DNA of 64,000 nucleotides from assembly GCA_041394605.1 (NCBI GenBank), contig JAWKHX010000004.1, positions 372,001 through 436,000 of the forward strand. Reading direction: 5' to 3'. The position numbers and the translations under genes are program-made. The DNA comes from UBA668 sp041394605 (GTDB lineage: Bacteria > Actinomycetota > Acidimicrobiia > Acidimicrobiales > Ilumatobacteraceae). Positions 44,571-52,315 of this stretch are shown here, in pieces. Within the stretch, counting starts at the first letter, position 1. Each line of letters begins with the position of its first letter. The notes beneath the pieces were generated by a model. It was not told the origin of the DNA. It searched no databases and was given only the letters and a program-made list of their open reading frames with translations.

Positions 44571-44926
44571 CCGCCACGATGCCCTCCCGCCACCCCGCCC
44601 TGGAGGTGGCCGAGTTCGAGGTGGAACTGGTGGTGTTCGACCCCAGGGTCAACCGGGTGCACCACTTGCGCGACCTGGGCGCGGCGGTCTTCGACGCCTG
44701 CGACGGGGTCACCCCGGTGGCTGATCTGGTGGCCGAGATCGTGGAGGTCGCCGGCGCCACCGAGCAGGACGCCGTGGAGGCGGTGGACGCCGTGCTGGCC
44801 TCGCTGGCGGCCGAGGGGATGCTGGAGGGTGCCGAACCTCCGGCCCCACCGCCACCCTGCCTGGGGTGTGGTGGAGGTGTGGCGGCCCGGCCCGCCAAGC
44901 CCCGCTGGTGGCGCCGCCGCCGTTGA
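44567..44926 (+). CDS. PqqD-like (RRE fold) protein in the glycan operon
   Basis: A 119-aa protein. Residues about 5-90 match the PqqD/RiPP-recognition pattern: VELVVFDPRVNRVHHLRDLGAAVFDACDG, then TPVADLVAEIVEVAGATEQDAVEAVDAVLASLAAEGML. The tail contains a CLGCGGG motif and ends in WWRRRR. GTG 44567 overlaps the preceding stop; ATG 44579 is an alternative. PqqD domains hold peptide precursors for modifying enzymes, but no radical SAM enzyme or precursor peptide is visible here. Related proteins occur in exopolysaccharide loci with unknown role. Confidence 0.75.
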   Translation: MTATMPSRHPALEVAEFEVELVVFDPRVNRVHHLRDLGAAVFDACDGVTPVADLVAEIVEVAGATEQDAVEAVDAVLASLAAEGMLEGAEPPAPPPPCLGCGGGVAARPAKPRWWRRRR

Positions 44927-44933
44927 GCCAGCC

Positions 44934-46118
44934 TCAGCCGGGGCGGGGTGCGGCCAGGCCGCGGCGTTGCAGCAGGCGGGCGTAGGTGGAGAGCGTGGTG
45001 TCGATCACCCGCTGCTGGTCGAACTCGCGCTCGGCCCGCTGCTTGCCGGCCGCGCCCATCTGCGAGCGCAGCGCCTCGTCGCCCGCCAGTCGCGCCACGG
45101 CGTTGGCCAGCGCGGCTGGGTTGCGCACGGGCACCAGCAATCCGGTGGTGCCGTCGTCCACCACCTGACGGCAGCCGCGGATGTCGGTGGCCACCACGGG
45201 CAGGCCGCTGGCCGAGGCCTCCATCGCTGCCCGGGGGAAGCCTTCGCGGTGGGTGGCCGTGAGGAACACGTCCATGGCCGCGTAGCACTCGGGCATGTCG
45301 TCGCGGCGGCCGGCGAAGCGCACACCGTCGGCCTCGGCGGCGTGGCGGGCGGCCTCGGTGAACCCGTCCGTCTTGTCCGGGTCGGCCGGCCCGACCACGA
45401 CGATCCGCACCTGCGGGGCGAGTTCGCGCAGTTGGCGGGCAGCGGCGACGATCTCGTCGAGGCCCTTCTCGCGCACGAGGCGACCGACCACGCCCACCAG
45501 CACGTCGCCGTCGGAGACACCCCACTCGGCTCGCAGTGCAGCCCGCGCTGCCGCGGGGCGGTTGCCGCTGAACCGCCCGAGGTCGATGCCGTTGCCGAGC
45601 ACGGTCACCTTGCGGGCCGGCACCTTGAGCGTGCGCACCAGCGTGCGGGCGTCCTCCGGGTTCTGCACCAGTTCGGCATGGCCGAAGGCGGCGGCGATCC
45701 GTTCCAGCGCGTAGACGGGCAGGCGGCGGCGCAGCCGGTCGGTGGGCTGGGCGGACAGGCCGTGCTGGGTGTTCACCACCACGGGCACTCGTGCCAGGCG
45801 CCCGGCGATGCGGCCCAGCACCCCGGGCTTGGGGTTGTGGGTGTGGAGGATGGTCGGCTGCTCGCGGCGCAGCAGGCGGTACAATTCCACGAACGCGGCC
45901 AGGTCGGAGCGCAGCGACGGGGCGCGGGTGAGCGACGTCACGTCCACGTGGCGGATGCTGCGGGCGGCCAGCGCCGGCACGTGCGGCCCGGCGGCGGACG
46001 CGCCCACCACCTCGTAGCCGGCGGCGGCGAAGGCGGCCAGTTGCGGCGCCAGCAGCCAGTCCAGGCTCATGTCGGTGGTGGTGAGGTGGATCAGCCGGGG
46101 GGCCGTGGCGCCGGTCAT
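44934..46118 (-). CDS. GT4 family glycosyltransferase
   Basis: A 394-aa GT-B enzyme. LIHLTTTDMSLDWLLAPQL opens the acceptor domain, ILHTHNPKPGVLGRIAGRLA and TQHGLSAQPTDRLRRR follow; the donor domain has VGVVGRLVREKGLDEIV and the E-x7-E region THREGFPRAAMEASASGLP. The opening resembles capsular glycosyltransferases such as those that follow a PglC-type initiator. The ATG (46118) overlaps the stop of the deacetylase gene upstream (4 bp). Sugar specificity unknown. Confidence 0.87.
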   Translation of the reverse strand: MTGATAPRLIHLTTTDMSLDWLLAPQLAAFAAAGYEVVGASAAGPHVPALAARSIRHVDVTSLTRAPSLRSDLAAFVELYRLLRREQPTILHTHNPKPGVLGRIAGRLARVPVVVNTQHGLSAQPTDRLRRRLPVYALERIAAAFGHAELVQNPEDARTLVRTLKVPARKVTVLGNGIDLGRFSGNRPAAARAALRAEWGVSDGDVLVGVVGRLVREKGLDEIVAAARQLRELAPQVRIVVVGPADPDKTDGFTEAARHAAEADGVRFAGRRDDMPECYAAMDVFLTATHREGFPRAAMEASASGLPVVATDIRGCRQVVDDGTTGLLVPVRNPAALANAVARLAGDEALRSQMGAAGKQRAEREFDQQRVIDTTLSTYARLLQRRGLAAPRPG

Positions 46119-46921
46119 GTGGTGCGGTTCCAGTACCGCGGGGTGGCGGCCAGGTGGCGCAGCGCACCTTCCAGGCGCAGGCCACCGGCGGCCTTCACGG
46201 CGAACATCGCCAGGTCGTCGCCGCGGGACACGGGCACCCGGCGCAGGTGCTGCAGGTGGCGGGCGGTGCGGTTCACGCCGTGGCCGGCGAGCGCGGCGGA
46301 CCGGAAGCGGGCGGCCACCGCGGTGCGTGCGGCCCGGTTGCCGGGCACGGCCTTCGGGTAGGCGAAGTGGGCAGGCGCTGTGCCGAGGTGGTCGGTGATG
46401 GCGTCGATCGAGCGGTCCAGTTGCTCGGCGGCTTCGGCCGCGGACGTGCGGTGCAGCAGGCGGTGGTCGTGGGTGTGGGAGGCCACGGTGAAACGGCCGC
46501 CCGCTGCTGCGTCGGCCAGCGCGGCCCACGATGCGGCGGGCGCACCCCACGGCAGCACGCCGGCGCCGGGCGCCGACGTCACCAGGTAGAGCGTGCTGGG
46601 CAGGCCGGCCTCGGCCAGGATCGGCGCGGCCACGTCCACCACGTCGGTGGTGCCGTCGTCGAACGTGATCACCACCCCGTGCGCCGGCGTGCCGGCCGCC
46701 AGCGAGGCCGTGGCGTCGTCCAGCGACAGCACGCGGTGGTGGGCGGCGAGGTGCTCCACCTGGGCGCGGAACTGGGCGGCGGGCAGGTCCACCGGGCTGT
46801 CCGTGCCACCACCGACCCGGTGGTAGATCAGCACGGTGACGCCCGGCCGGGTGGCCACCATCCGGTCGGTGAGGAGGGCGGCGCGGCGCACCGCGGTGGC
46901 GGCGCCGGAGCGCAGGCTCAC
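46115..46921 (-). CDS. polysaccharide deacetylase family (NodB homology) protein
   Basis: A 268-aa CE4-type hydrolase. VTVLIYHRVGGG opens the domain, VVITFDDGTTD near residue 85 carries the Asp pair, and ASHTHDHRLLH near 150 carries the two metal-binding histidines; FAYPKAVPG near 190 is a further family block. There is no signal peptide, so it may act on cytosolic or lipid-linked intermediates, or be exported otherwise. Translationally coupled to genes on both sides by 4-bp overlaps. Confidence 0.87.
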   Translation of the reverse strand: MSLRSGAATAVRRAALLTDRMVATRPGVTVLIYHRVGGGTDSPVDLPAAQFRAQVEHLAAHHRVLSLDDATASLAAGTPAHGVVITFDDGTTDVVDVAAPILAEAGLPSTLYLVTSAPGAGVLPWGAPAASWAALADAAAGGRFTVASHTHDHRLLHRTSAAEAAEQLDRSIDAITDHLGTAPAHFAYPKAVPGNRAARTAVAARFRSAALAGHGVNRTARHLQHLRRVPVSRGDDLAMFAVKAAGGLRLEGALRHLAATPRYWNRTT

Positions 46922-47448
46922 AGCAGCGCCGCCAGGCGGCGGGCGAGGTCGTCGATCATCGCTGCGGTGTCGCGGAAGGCGGCGTCCGGCCGGCCGGCAG
47001 GGTCGGCGATCTCGGGGATCGGGCGGGCGAGGAACGCGGCGTGCGTGCGGTCGCGGCCGACGGCGTCCACCCAGGCGGCCAGATCCTGGTCCTCACGCGG
47101 GCCGTGGGCCTCGGCCGCCAGCACGAACTCGGGGAACGTCCAGGTGCGGCGCAGCAGATCGGGCTGGTCGCCGACGATGCGGATGACGTGCATCCGCTCG
47201 GCGGTGAGCACCAGCCCGGCGGCGGCCGCCGCGGCGGGGGTGAGCCGGGTGCTGCGGTAGTCGATGGCGTCGAGGTCGTAGCGGCGCAGGGCGGCGATGG
47301 TGGCGGGCAGAGGTGGCTCGCCCTCGCTGTTGAACCCGGCCCCGCTGACGGCGATGTCCATGCCGGCCGCGGCGCGGGCCAGCAGCAGTTCGGCCATCAC
47401 CGACCTGGCCCGGTTGTACGAGCACACCGTGAGGATCGGGAACGTCAT
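46918..47448 (-). CDS. low-molecular-weight protein tyrosine phosphatase
   Basis: A 176-aa phosphatase. The P-loop CSYNRARS (C-x5-R-S) is near residue 9 and the general-acid Asp-Pro lies in EIADPAGRPD near 152. It lies in one overlapping operon with the BY-kinase-type chain-length protein, the classic kinase/phosphatase pair that controls polysaccharide polymerisation by tyrosine phosphorylation. A related arsenate-reductase function is less likely given this context. Confidence 0.88.
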   Translation of the reverse strand: MTFPILTVCSYNRARSVMAELLLARAAAGMDIAVSGAGFNSEGEPPLPATIAALRRYDLDAIDYRSTRLTPAAAAAAGLVLTAERMHVIRIVGDQPDLLRRTWTFPEFVLAAEAHGPREDQDLAAWVDAVGRDRTHAAFLARPIPEIADPAGRPDAAFRDTAAMIDDLARRLAALL

Positions 47449-48821
47449 CGTGCCGTGCCCGCGGTGGTCCGTGGGGTGGCGGTCGCGGCGGGCAGGGCGA
47501 ACCGTGGTTGCGGTTTGGGCCGTACGGCCAGCAGGAGCAGCAGCGACGGCATCAGCAACGACCGCTGGCGTACCAGGATGGCCAGGTTGGAGAACGTGGT
47601 GTACGCCAGCGCGGTGACCACGATGATGAGGAAGTGCATCACCACGAACGGCGAGCGGCGCAGCAGCGCGGGCAGTTGTGCCAGCCGGCGGATCCCCACG
47701 ATGGCCAGCACGATGAGCGCGGTGGTCTCCAGGGCCGGCAGCAGGGTGCTGATGCTGTTGGCCTCGTAGAGCAGGGGTCTGGTGATGGTGCGCAGGATCG
47801 CACCGGGGTAGTTGAGCGGTGAGGAGATGCTGGGCGGAGTGAACTCCGACCCGCCGCCGGAGGTGCGCCGCAGCGTCTCGTCGAAGGCGGTGGTGATGCG
47901 GTCTGCCAGCGACTCGTCGCCGGTGCCGCTGGGCAGGAACCGCAGCGCGGCATTGCCCACGACGAACAGGCCGGCGATGCCCACGACGGTGGCGAACATG
48001 GCGGGGGCGCGTCCGCCACCGCGGGCGGCGAGGCGGCCGATGGCGCTCCACAGGACGCCCACCACGCCGGCGACGACCCAGATGGTGGCGATGTGTGGGC
48101 GGACGAACGCGGCGCCGGTGACGCCGGCGGCCACCCAGACGAGTGGCCGGATGATCCGCCCGCTGGTGAAAAGGCGGGCGGCGCCGAACACCGTGAGGCC
48201 GAGGCAGAGCATCATCCAGCTCTCCTTGCCGATGGACGACGGCCAGAACACCAGCGTGGGCGACAGCACGCAGAGGACGGCGTAGCGGCGGCGGTCGAAC
48301 GTGCGGCCGAACAGGGTGGCCGCCTTCACGCAGAGGATGGTGCCGAGGTAACCGAGCGCGGCGAACCACAGGAACCCGGCCAGCTTCGACGAGCCGACCA
48401 CGGTGTGGATGCTGCCGGTGAGGTTGCGCAGGAAGTCCGTGCCGGTGCCGTGGGGGACGATCGACCACGGGCCCACGCTGCCGTCGCGGATCCGCGCTGC
48501 CAGGAGGCGACCCTGGTCGTGGTAATCCTGCGAGTCGGCGGCACCGCCGTAGGCGTCGAAGGCCACCCAGTAGCGGGCGATCGTGCCGCCCAGCTTCAGC
48601 ACCAGGCCGGCGTAGGCGATGCGGGCCAGCGCGGGGTCGCTGCGGAAGATGCGCATGACCACCGGCACCATCACGAGGGCGATCAGCGGCACTGCCACCA
48701 TCGCACCCCACACGTCGTAGGACAGGTTGGCCATCGCCCATCCGACGGCGATCACGTAGCCCATGCCGGCCAGAACGATGACGCCGACCTGGAGCTCGTA
48801 CGAGACGCGGCGGGTGTTCAC
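47445..48821 (-). CDS. polysaccharide polymerase/ligase-like membrane protein (Wzy-like, putative)
   Basis: A 458-aa protein with about ten to eleven membrane segments and one large loop (AFDAYGGAADSQDYHDQGR, then FLRNLTGSIHTVVG). The segment VFWPSSIGKESWMMLCLGL near residue 190 is often seen in Wzy-like/EpsG-like polymerases of exopolysaccharide clusters. It lies between the Wzz/BY-kinase and the tyrosine phosphatase with 4-bp overlaps on both sides, a place where polymerases are commonly found. The function is an inference from topology and context. Confidence 0.7.
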   Translation of the reverse strand: MNTRRVSYELQVGVIVLAGMGYVIAVGWAMANLSYDVWGAMVAVPLIALVMVPVVMRIFRSDPALARIAYAGLVLKLGGTIARYWVAFDAYGGAADSQDYHDQGRLLAARIRDGSVGPWSIVPHGTGTDFLRNLTGSIHTVVGSSKLAGFLWFAALGYLGTILCVKAATLFGRTFDRRRYAVLCVLSPTLVFWPSSIGKESWMMLCLGLTVFGAARLFTSGRIIRPLVWVAAGVTGAAFVRPHIATIWVVAGVVGVLWSAIGRLAARGGGRAPAMFATVVGIAGLFVVGNAALRFLPSGTGDESLADRITTAFDETLRRTSGGGSEFTPPSISSPLNYPGAILRTITRPLLYEANSISTLLPALETTALIVLAIVGIRRLAQLPALLRRSPFVVMHFLIIVVTALAYTTFSNLAILVRQRSLLMPSLLLLLAVRPKPQPRFALPAATATPRTTAGTAR

Positions 48822-50383
48822 CGTCGGCGGCCCGGCTTGGCCTTCTTGCCTTTCGGCGAGCCGTACTCGTAGTAGGGCGAGCGCTCGATGTTCTCGCCCA
48901 CGACCACCAGGTGCATCGCGCCGGTGGTGAGCGAACGGAGCAGTTGCATGGATCGCTGGGTGGCGCCGGTGAGCGTGTGGTCCAGGCGGATGGCCACCAC
49001 CACGTGGTCGGCGTAGGGCAGCAGCTCCAGCACCTCGGCGGTGGCGCCGACGGGGGAGGAGTCCACCACGATCATGTCGGCCACGCGAGCCAGTGGCGCC
49101 AGCGCCTGGCTGGTGGCCCGCGCCAGACTGCCGGGAGGGGCGTCCATGCCCGACAGGTCCAGCAGCACCAGGTTGGGGGTGGGGGTGCGGCGCAACAGCT
49201 GGGTGGGCGTCACTTCGGAGAGCTGGGCGAACGCGAACGGCAACGGCACGGGGTCGTCGTCCAGCAGGCGGCCGGCCAGGGTGGGGCGGCGGAAGTCCGT
49301 GTTGACGGCGATGGTGCGCCGGTTGGCCTCCACCAGGGCGGCAGCCAGGTTGGCGGCGATGCTGGTCTTGCCGTCACCGGAGCCGGGCGAGACCACCAGC
49401 ACCACGGCGGCCCGCTCGCGCGGGGCCTCGGCCTCGGCATGGGCAGCCTCGGCGAACGTGAGCACGCTGCGCAGGGTGCGGTAGGAGTCGCTGAGCTGGT
49501 CGTGGCGGTCGGGGCGCACGACCAGCGAGGTGCCGGCGCCGCCCACATCCGGGATGACCACCGAGGCGGGCGCCCCGAACAGCAGCTCGGCCTGGGCGCG
49601 GGAGCGGATGCGGCGGTCCAGCCGGCTGACCAGCAGGGCGACGCCGGCACCGACGATGGCGCCGACGCCGAGGCCGAAGATGGCTCGGGTGGGCCGGGTC
49701 TTCGGTGCGCCAAGCCCCGTGTCCGAGGCGTTGGGGTAGCCCTTGGCCTCGGCCAGCGTGCTGAGGATGAGCGTGGGCTCGATGTCGAAGCTGGTGCCGA
49801 ACTGCTGCTCGAACACCACGCTGTACTCACGGGCCAGCGCGTCCAGCTTGGCCTGGACGACGCGGTCGTCCGGGTTGGCCTGCGCCTCCCGCTCCAGGTC
49901 GGAGATGTCCTGCTCCAGCCGGTCGGCCCGGGCGTTGAGGGCGGCCAGGCGGTCCGTGCGCTGGTTCTCCTGCAACTCCGCCATGTAGGAGGTGAGGGTG
50001 GTGGCGAACGTGTTGGCCAGTTCCTCGGCCCGCTCCTTGGTGGTGGCTGTGGCGGTGATGCCCAGCGAGCCGTCGGTGGAGTTCAGGGAGGGGCTGATGG
50101 CTGACGCGGCGGTGCCCGGGTCGATCCCGAGCGCTTCGCCGACGCGTTCGGGCACGACGCCGATGGTGGCGTACAGGCTGAGCTGGTTGAGGGCGACGGG
50201 ATCCGAGTAGATGCTGCCGTTGCTGCTGGAGATCAGCAGGGTGTGGGTGGCCGAGTAGGTGATGGTGGCGTCCTGCGTGGTGGCCGGTTCGGGGAGCGCG
50301 GCGAGGATGCCGCCACCGAGCGCGAACAGGAACGCGATCCACCAGAAGCGCCGGAGCGCCTCCAGCGCGGTTGCCTTCATCAT
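48818..50383 (-). CDS. Wzz/CpsCD-type chain-length regulator with BY-kinase domain
   Basis: A 521-aa fusion. The Wzz part has membrane helices near residues 12-31 and 240-262 with a coiled-coil periplasmic region between (ARADRLEQDISDLEREAQ). The cytosolic P-loop kinase has Walker A SPGSGDGKTS near 333, Walker A-prime VNTDFRRPTL and Walker B MIVVDSSP, and ends with a tyrosine cluster PYYEYG followed by a Lys/Arg tail, the site of autophosphorylation in BY-kinases. Two ATGs (50383 and 50380) open the gene, with AGGAG about 12 nt upstream. It heads the operon that continues with the polymerase-like protein and the tyrosine phosphatase. Confidence 0.9.
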   Translation of the reverse strand: MMKATALEALRRFWWIAFLFALGGGILAALPEPATTQDATITYSATHTLLISSSNGSIYSDPVALNQLSLYATIGVVPERVGEALGIDPGTAASAISPSLNSTDGSLGITATATTKERAEELANTFATTLTSYMAELQENQRTDRLAALNARADRLEQDISDLEREAQANPDDRVVQAKLDALAREYSVVFEQQFGTSFDIEPTLILSTLAEAKGYPNASDTGLGAPKTRPTRAIFGLGVGAIVGAGVALLVSRLDRRIRSRAQAELLFGAPASVVIPDVGGAGTSLVVRPDRHDQLSDSYRTLRSVLTFAEAAHAEAEAPRERAAVVLVVSPGSGDGKTSIAANLAAALVEANRRTIAVNTDFRRPTLAGRLLDDDPVPLPFAFAQLSEVTPTQLLRRTPTPNLVLLDLSGMDAPPGSLARATSQALAPLARVADMIVVDSSPVGATAEVLELLPYADHVVVAIRLDHTLTGATQRSMQLLRSLTTGAMHLVVVGENIERSPYYEYGSPKGKKAKPGRRR

Positions 50384-50448
50384 CGCCGCAGCACTCCTGT
50401 CAAGAGCATCGACTGTAGTGGGGGTGCAAGGTGCCACACTGGATTCCC

Positions 50449-51594
50449 GTGAACTGGAAGGTCCTCCTCTCGCCGCCCGAGATGTCCGACATCGAGCGGG
50501 CGATGCTGCTGTCGGCGTTCGACAGCGGCTGGGTGGCACCCGCCGGCCCGGACCTCGACGCGTTCGAGGACGAACTGGCCGAGTTCACCGGTGCGGCGGA
50601 TGTGGCCGGCCTCGCCAGCGGCACGGCGGCCCTCCATCTGGCCCTGCAGGTGGTGGGGGTGCAGCCGGGCGACGAGGTGCTGATGAGCGACCTCACGTTC
50701 GCCGCCAGCGCGTTCGCCACCACCTACGTGGGGGCCGTGCCGGTGTTCGTGGACAGCGAGCCGGCCACCTGGCAGATGGACCCCGAGGTGCTGGAGGCCG
50801 AGCTGGAACGCCGGGCCGCCGCGGGCCGCCTACCTGCCGCGGTCGTGGCGGTGGACCTGTACGGCTCGGTGGCCGACGGCACCCGCCTGGCCGCGGCCTG
50901 CGCCCGCCACGGGGTGCCGCTGGTGGAGGACGCCGCCGAGGCGCTGGGCGCATCGCGCGACGGCGTGGCCGCGGGCCGCTTCGGGCGGGTGGGGGTGCTG
51001 TCGTTCAACGGCAACAAGATCGTCACCACCGGGGGCGGCGGGGCACTGCTGTCCGACGACGCCGACCTGGTGGCCCGGGCCCGCCATCTGGGCACGCAGG
51101 CCCGCGACGGTGTGCCGTGGTACCAGCACTCCGAGATCGGCTTCAACTACCGCATGGGCAACCTCAACGCGGCCGTGGGGCGTGGCCAGTTGGCGACGCT
51201 CACCGAGCGGATGGAGCGCCGGGCCGTGGTGCGCCGCTGGTACGAGCAGGAGTTCGCCGGCGTGGAGGGTGTGCGGTTCCAGGCGGTGCCCGATGGGTGC
51301 TCGCCGAACCACTGGCTCACCACGGTGGAGATCGACGAGGCCGTGTTCGGCGCCGGCGCGGCGGAGGTGCTGGCCGCGTTGCGGGCCGACGGCATCGAGG
51401 CCCGCCGGGGGTTCTGCCCCATGCACCTGCAGCCGGTGTTCGCCGGGTCGGTGCCGGTCACCGCAGGTGGTTCCTCCGTGGCGGCCGCCCATTTCGGCTG
51501 CTCGGTCAGCCTGCCCAGTTCCGGCCGGCTCACCCGCGAGCAGGTGGAGTGGATCGCCGGCACGGTGCGCGCTGCCGGCCGGCTCGCGGCGTAG
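50449..51594 (+). CDS. DegT/DnrJ/EryC1/StrS (PglE-like) sugar aminotransferase
   Basis: A 381-aa PLP enzyme. VNWKVLLSPPEMSDIERAML opens the fold; GLASGTAALHLAL, DLTFAASAFA, PLVEDAAEALGA and LSFNGNKIVTTGGGG (PLP lysine near residue 189) are in place, with HSEIGFNYRMGNLNAAVG near 230. It would aminate C4 of the 4-keto-6-deoxy sugar from the membrane dehydratase. GTG 50449 is chosen; GTG 50431 would add six residues. It is divergent from the Wzz/BY-kinase gene. Confidence 0.92.
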   Translation: MNWKVLLSPPEMSDIERAMLLSAFDSGWVAPAGPDLDAFEDELAEFTGAADVAGLASGTAALHLALQVVGVQPGDEVLMSDLTFAASAFATTYVGAVPVFVDSEPATWQMDPEVLEAELERRAAAGRLPAAVVAVDLYGSVADGTRLAAACARHGVPLVEDAAEALGASRDGVAAGRFGRVGVLSFNGNKIVTTGGGGALLSDDADLVARARHLGTQARDGVPWYQHSEIGFNYRMGNLNAAVGRGQLATLTERMERRAVVRRWYEQEFAGVEGVRFQAVPDGCSPNHWLTTVEIDEAVFGAGAAEVLAALRADGIEARRGFCPMHLQPVFAGSVPVTAGGSSVAAAHFGCSVSLPSSGRLTREQVEWIAGTVRAAGRLAA

Positions 51595-51601
51595 GGCATC
51601 C

Positions 51602-52315
51602 ATGCGAGCCGTCGCGCTGGTGGTGCTGGCGGTGGCGCCGCTGCTGCGACCACGGTGGCGATGGCTGGTGGGCGCCGCGGCGGGCACGGCCTTGGTCCGC
51701 GACGTGTGGCCACAACTGGGCTCGCCGTCCGGGCAGCGCTGGTCGGCTGCCGCCACAGCGGTGGCACTGTCATCGCTGGCGGCCTGGACGTTGCCGCGCC
51801 ACACGGCCGCTGCCGCGCAGTGGGCGGGTTGGCGCTGGGCGGCGCTGCTGGGTGCTGCCGCGGGCGCGTTTGCGTGTGTGCCGGAGACCGACCAGTTCCG
51901 CGAGGTGGCCGTGGTGGTGGGGGCCGGGTTGGTGGCCGAGGCTTGGATGGTGGCGGTGGGCCGGCCGCCACTTCCGGCGTCGGTGCAGGTGGCGGCGTGG
52001 GGCCTGGTGGCCTGGGCTGCGCTGTACGGCGCCAGCGGGCGGGGGAGTGCGGTGGTGGGTGCGCTGTTCGCGCTGGTCGCCCCGGTCGCGGCCGGTGTGG
52101 CTGCCCGCCAGGGTGGCCGGGTCGCGGCGATGGTGGCCGGGGTGTGGGTGGTGGCCGGCGTGGCCGTGGCCCGCACGGGTGGCATCGCCGAGGCGACGCG
52201 CCCGGCCGTGGTGGCGGCAGTGGTGGCGGGTATGGCGGCGGGCGTGGCGACCGGTGCGGTGGTGATCAGCGCAGCGCGGTGGCGGCTCGCCCGGTCACCA
52301 CGATCCGCCGGGTGA
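51602..52315 (+). CDS. Ala/Val-rich membrane protein of unknown function
   Basis: A 237-aa protein with about seven hydrophobic segments, strongly enriched in Ala, Val, Gly and Trp. ATG 51602 lies 7 bp after the aminotransferase stop, so it is likely co-transcribed. Its last 50 bp overlap the 3' end of the convergent DUF4012 gene. I do not recognise the family; an accessory membrane role in glycan assembly is only suggested by position. Confidence 0.6.
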   Translation: MRAVALVVLAVAPLLRPRWRWLVGAAAGTALVRDVWPQLGSPSGQRWSAAATAVALSSLAAWTLPRHTAAAAQWAGWRWAALLGAAAGAFACVPETDQFREVAVVVGAGLVAEAWMVAVGRPPLPASVQVAAWGLVAWAALYGASGRGSAVVGALFALVAPVAAGVAARQGGRVAAMVAGVWVVAGVAVARTGGIAEATRPAVVAAVVAGMAAGVATGAVVISAARWRLARSPRSAG

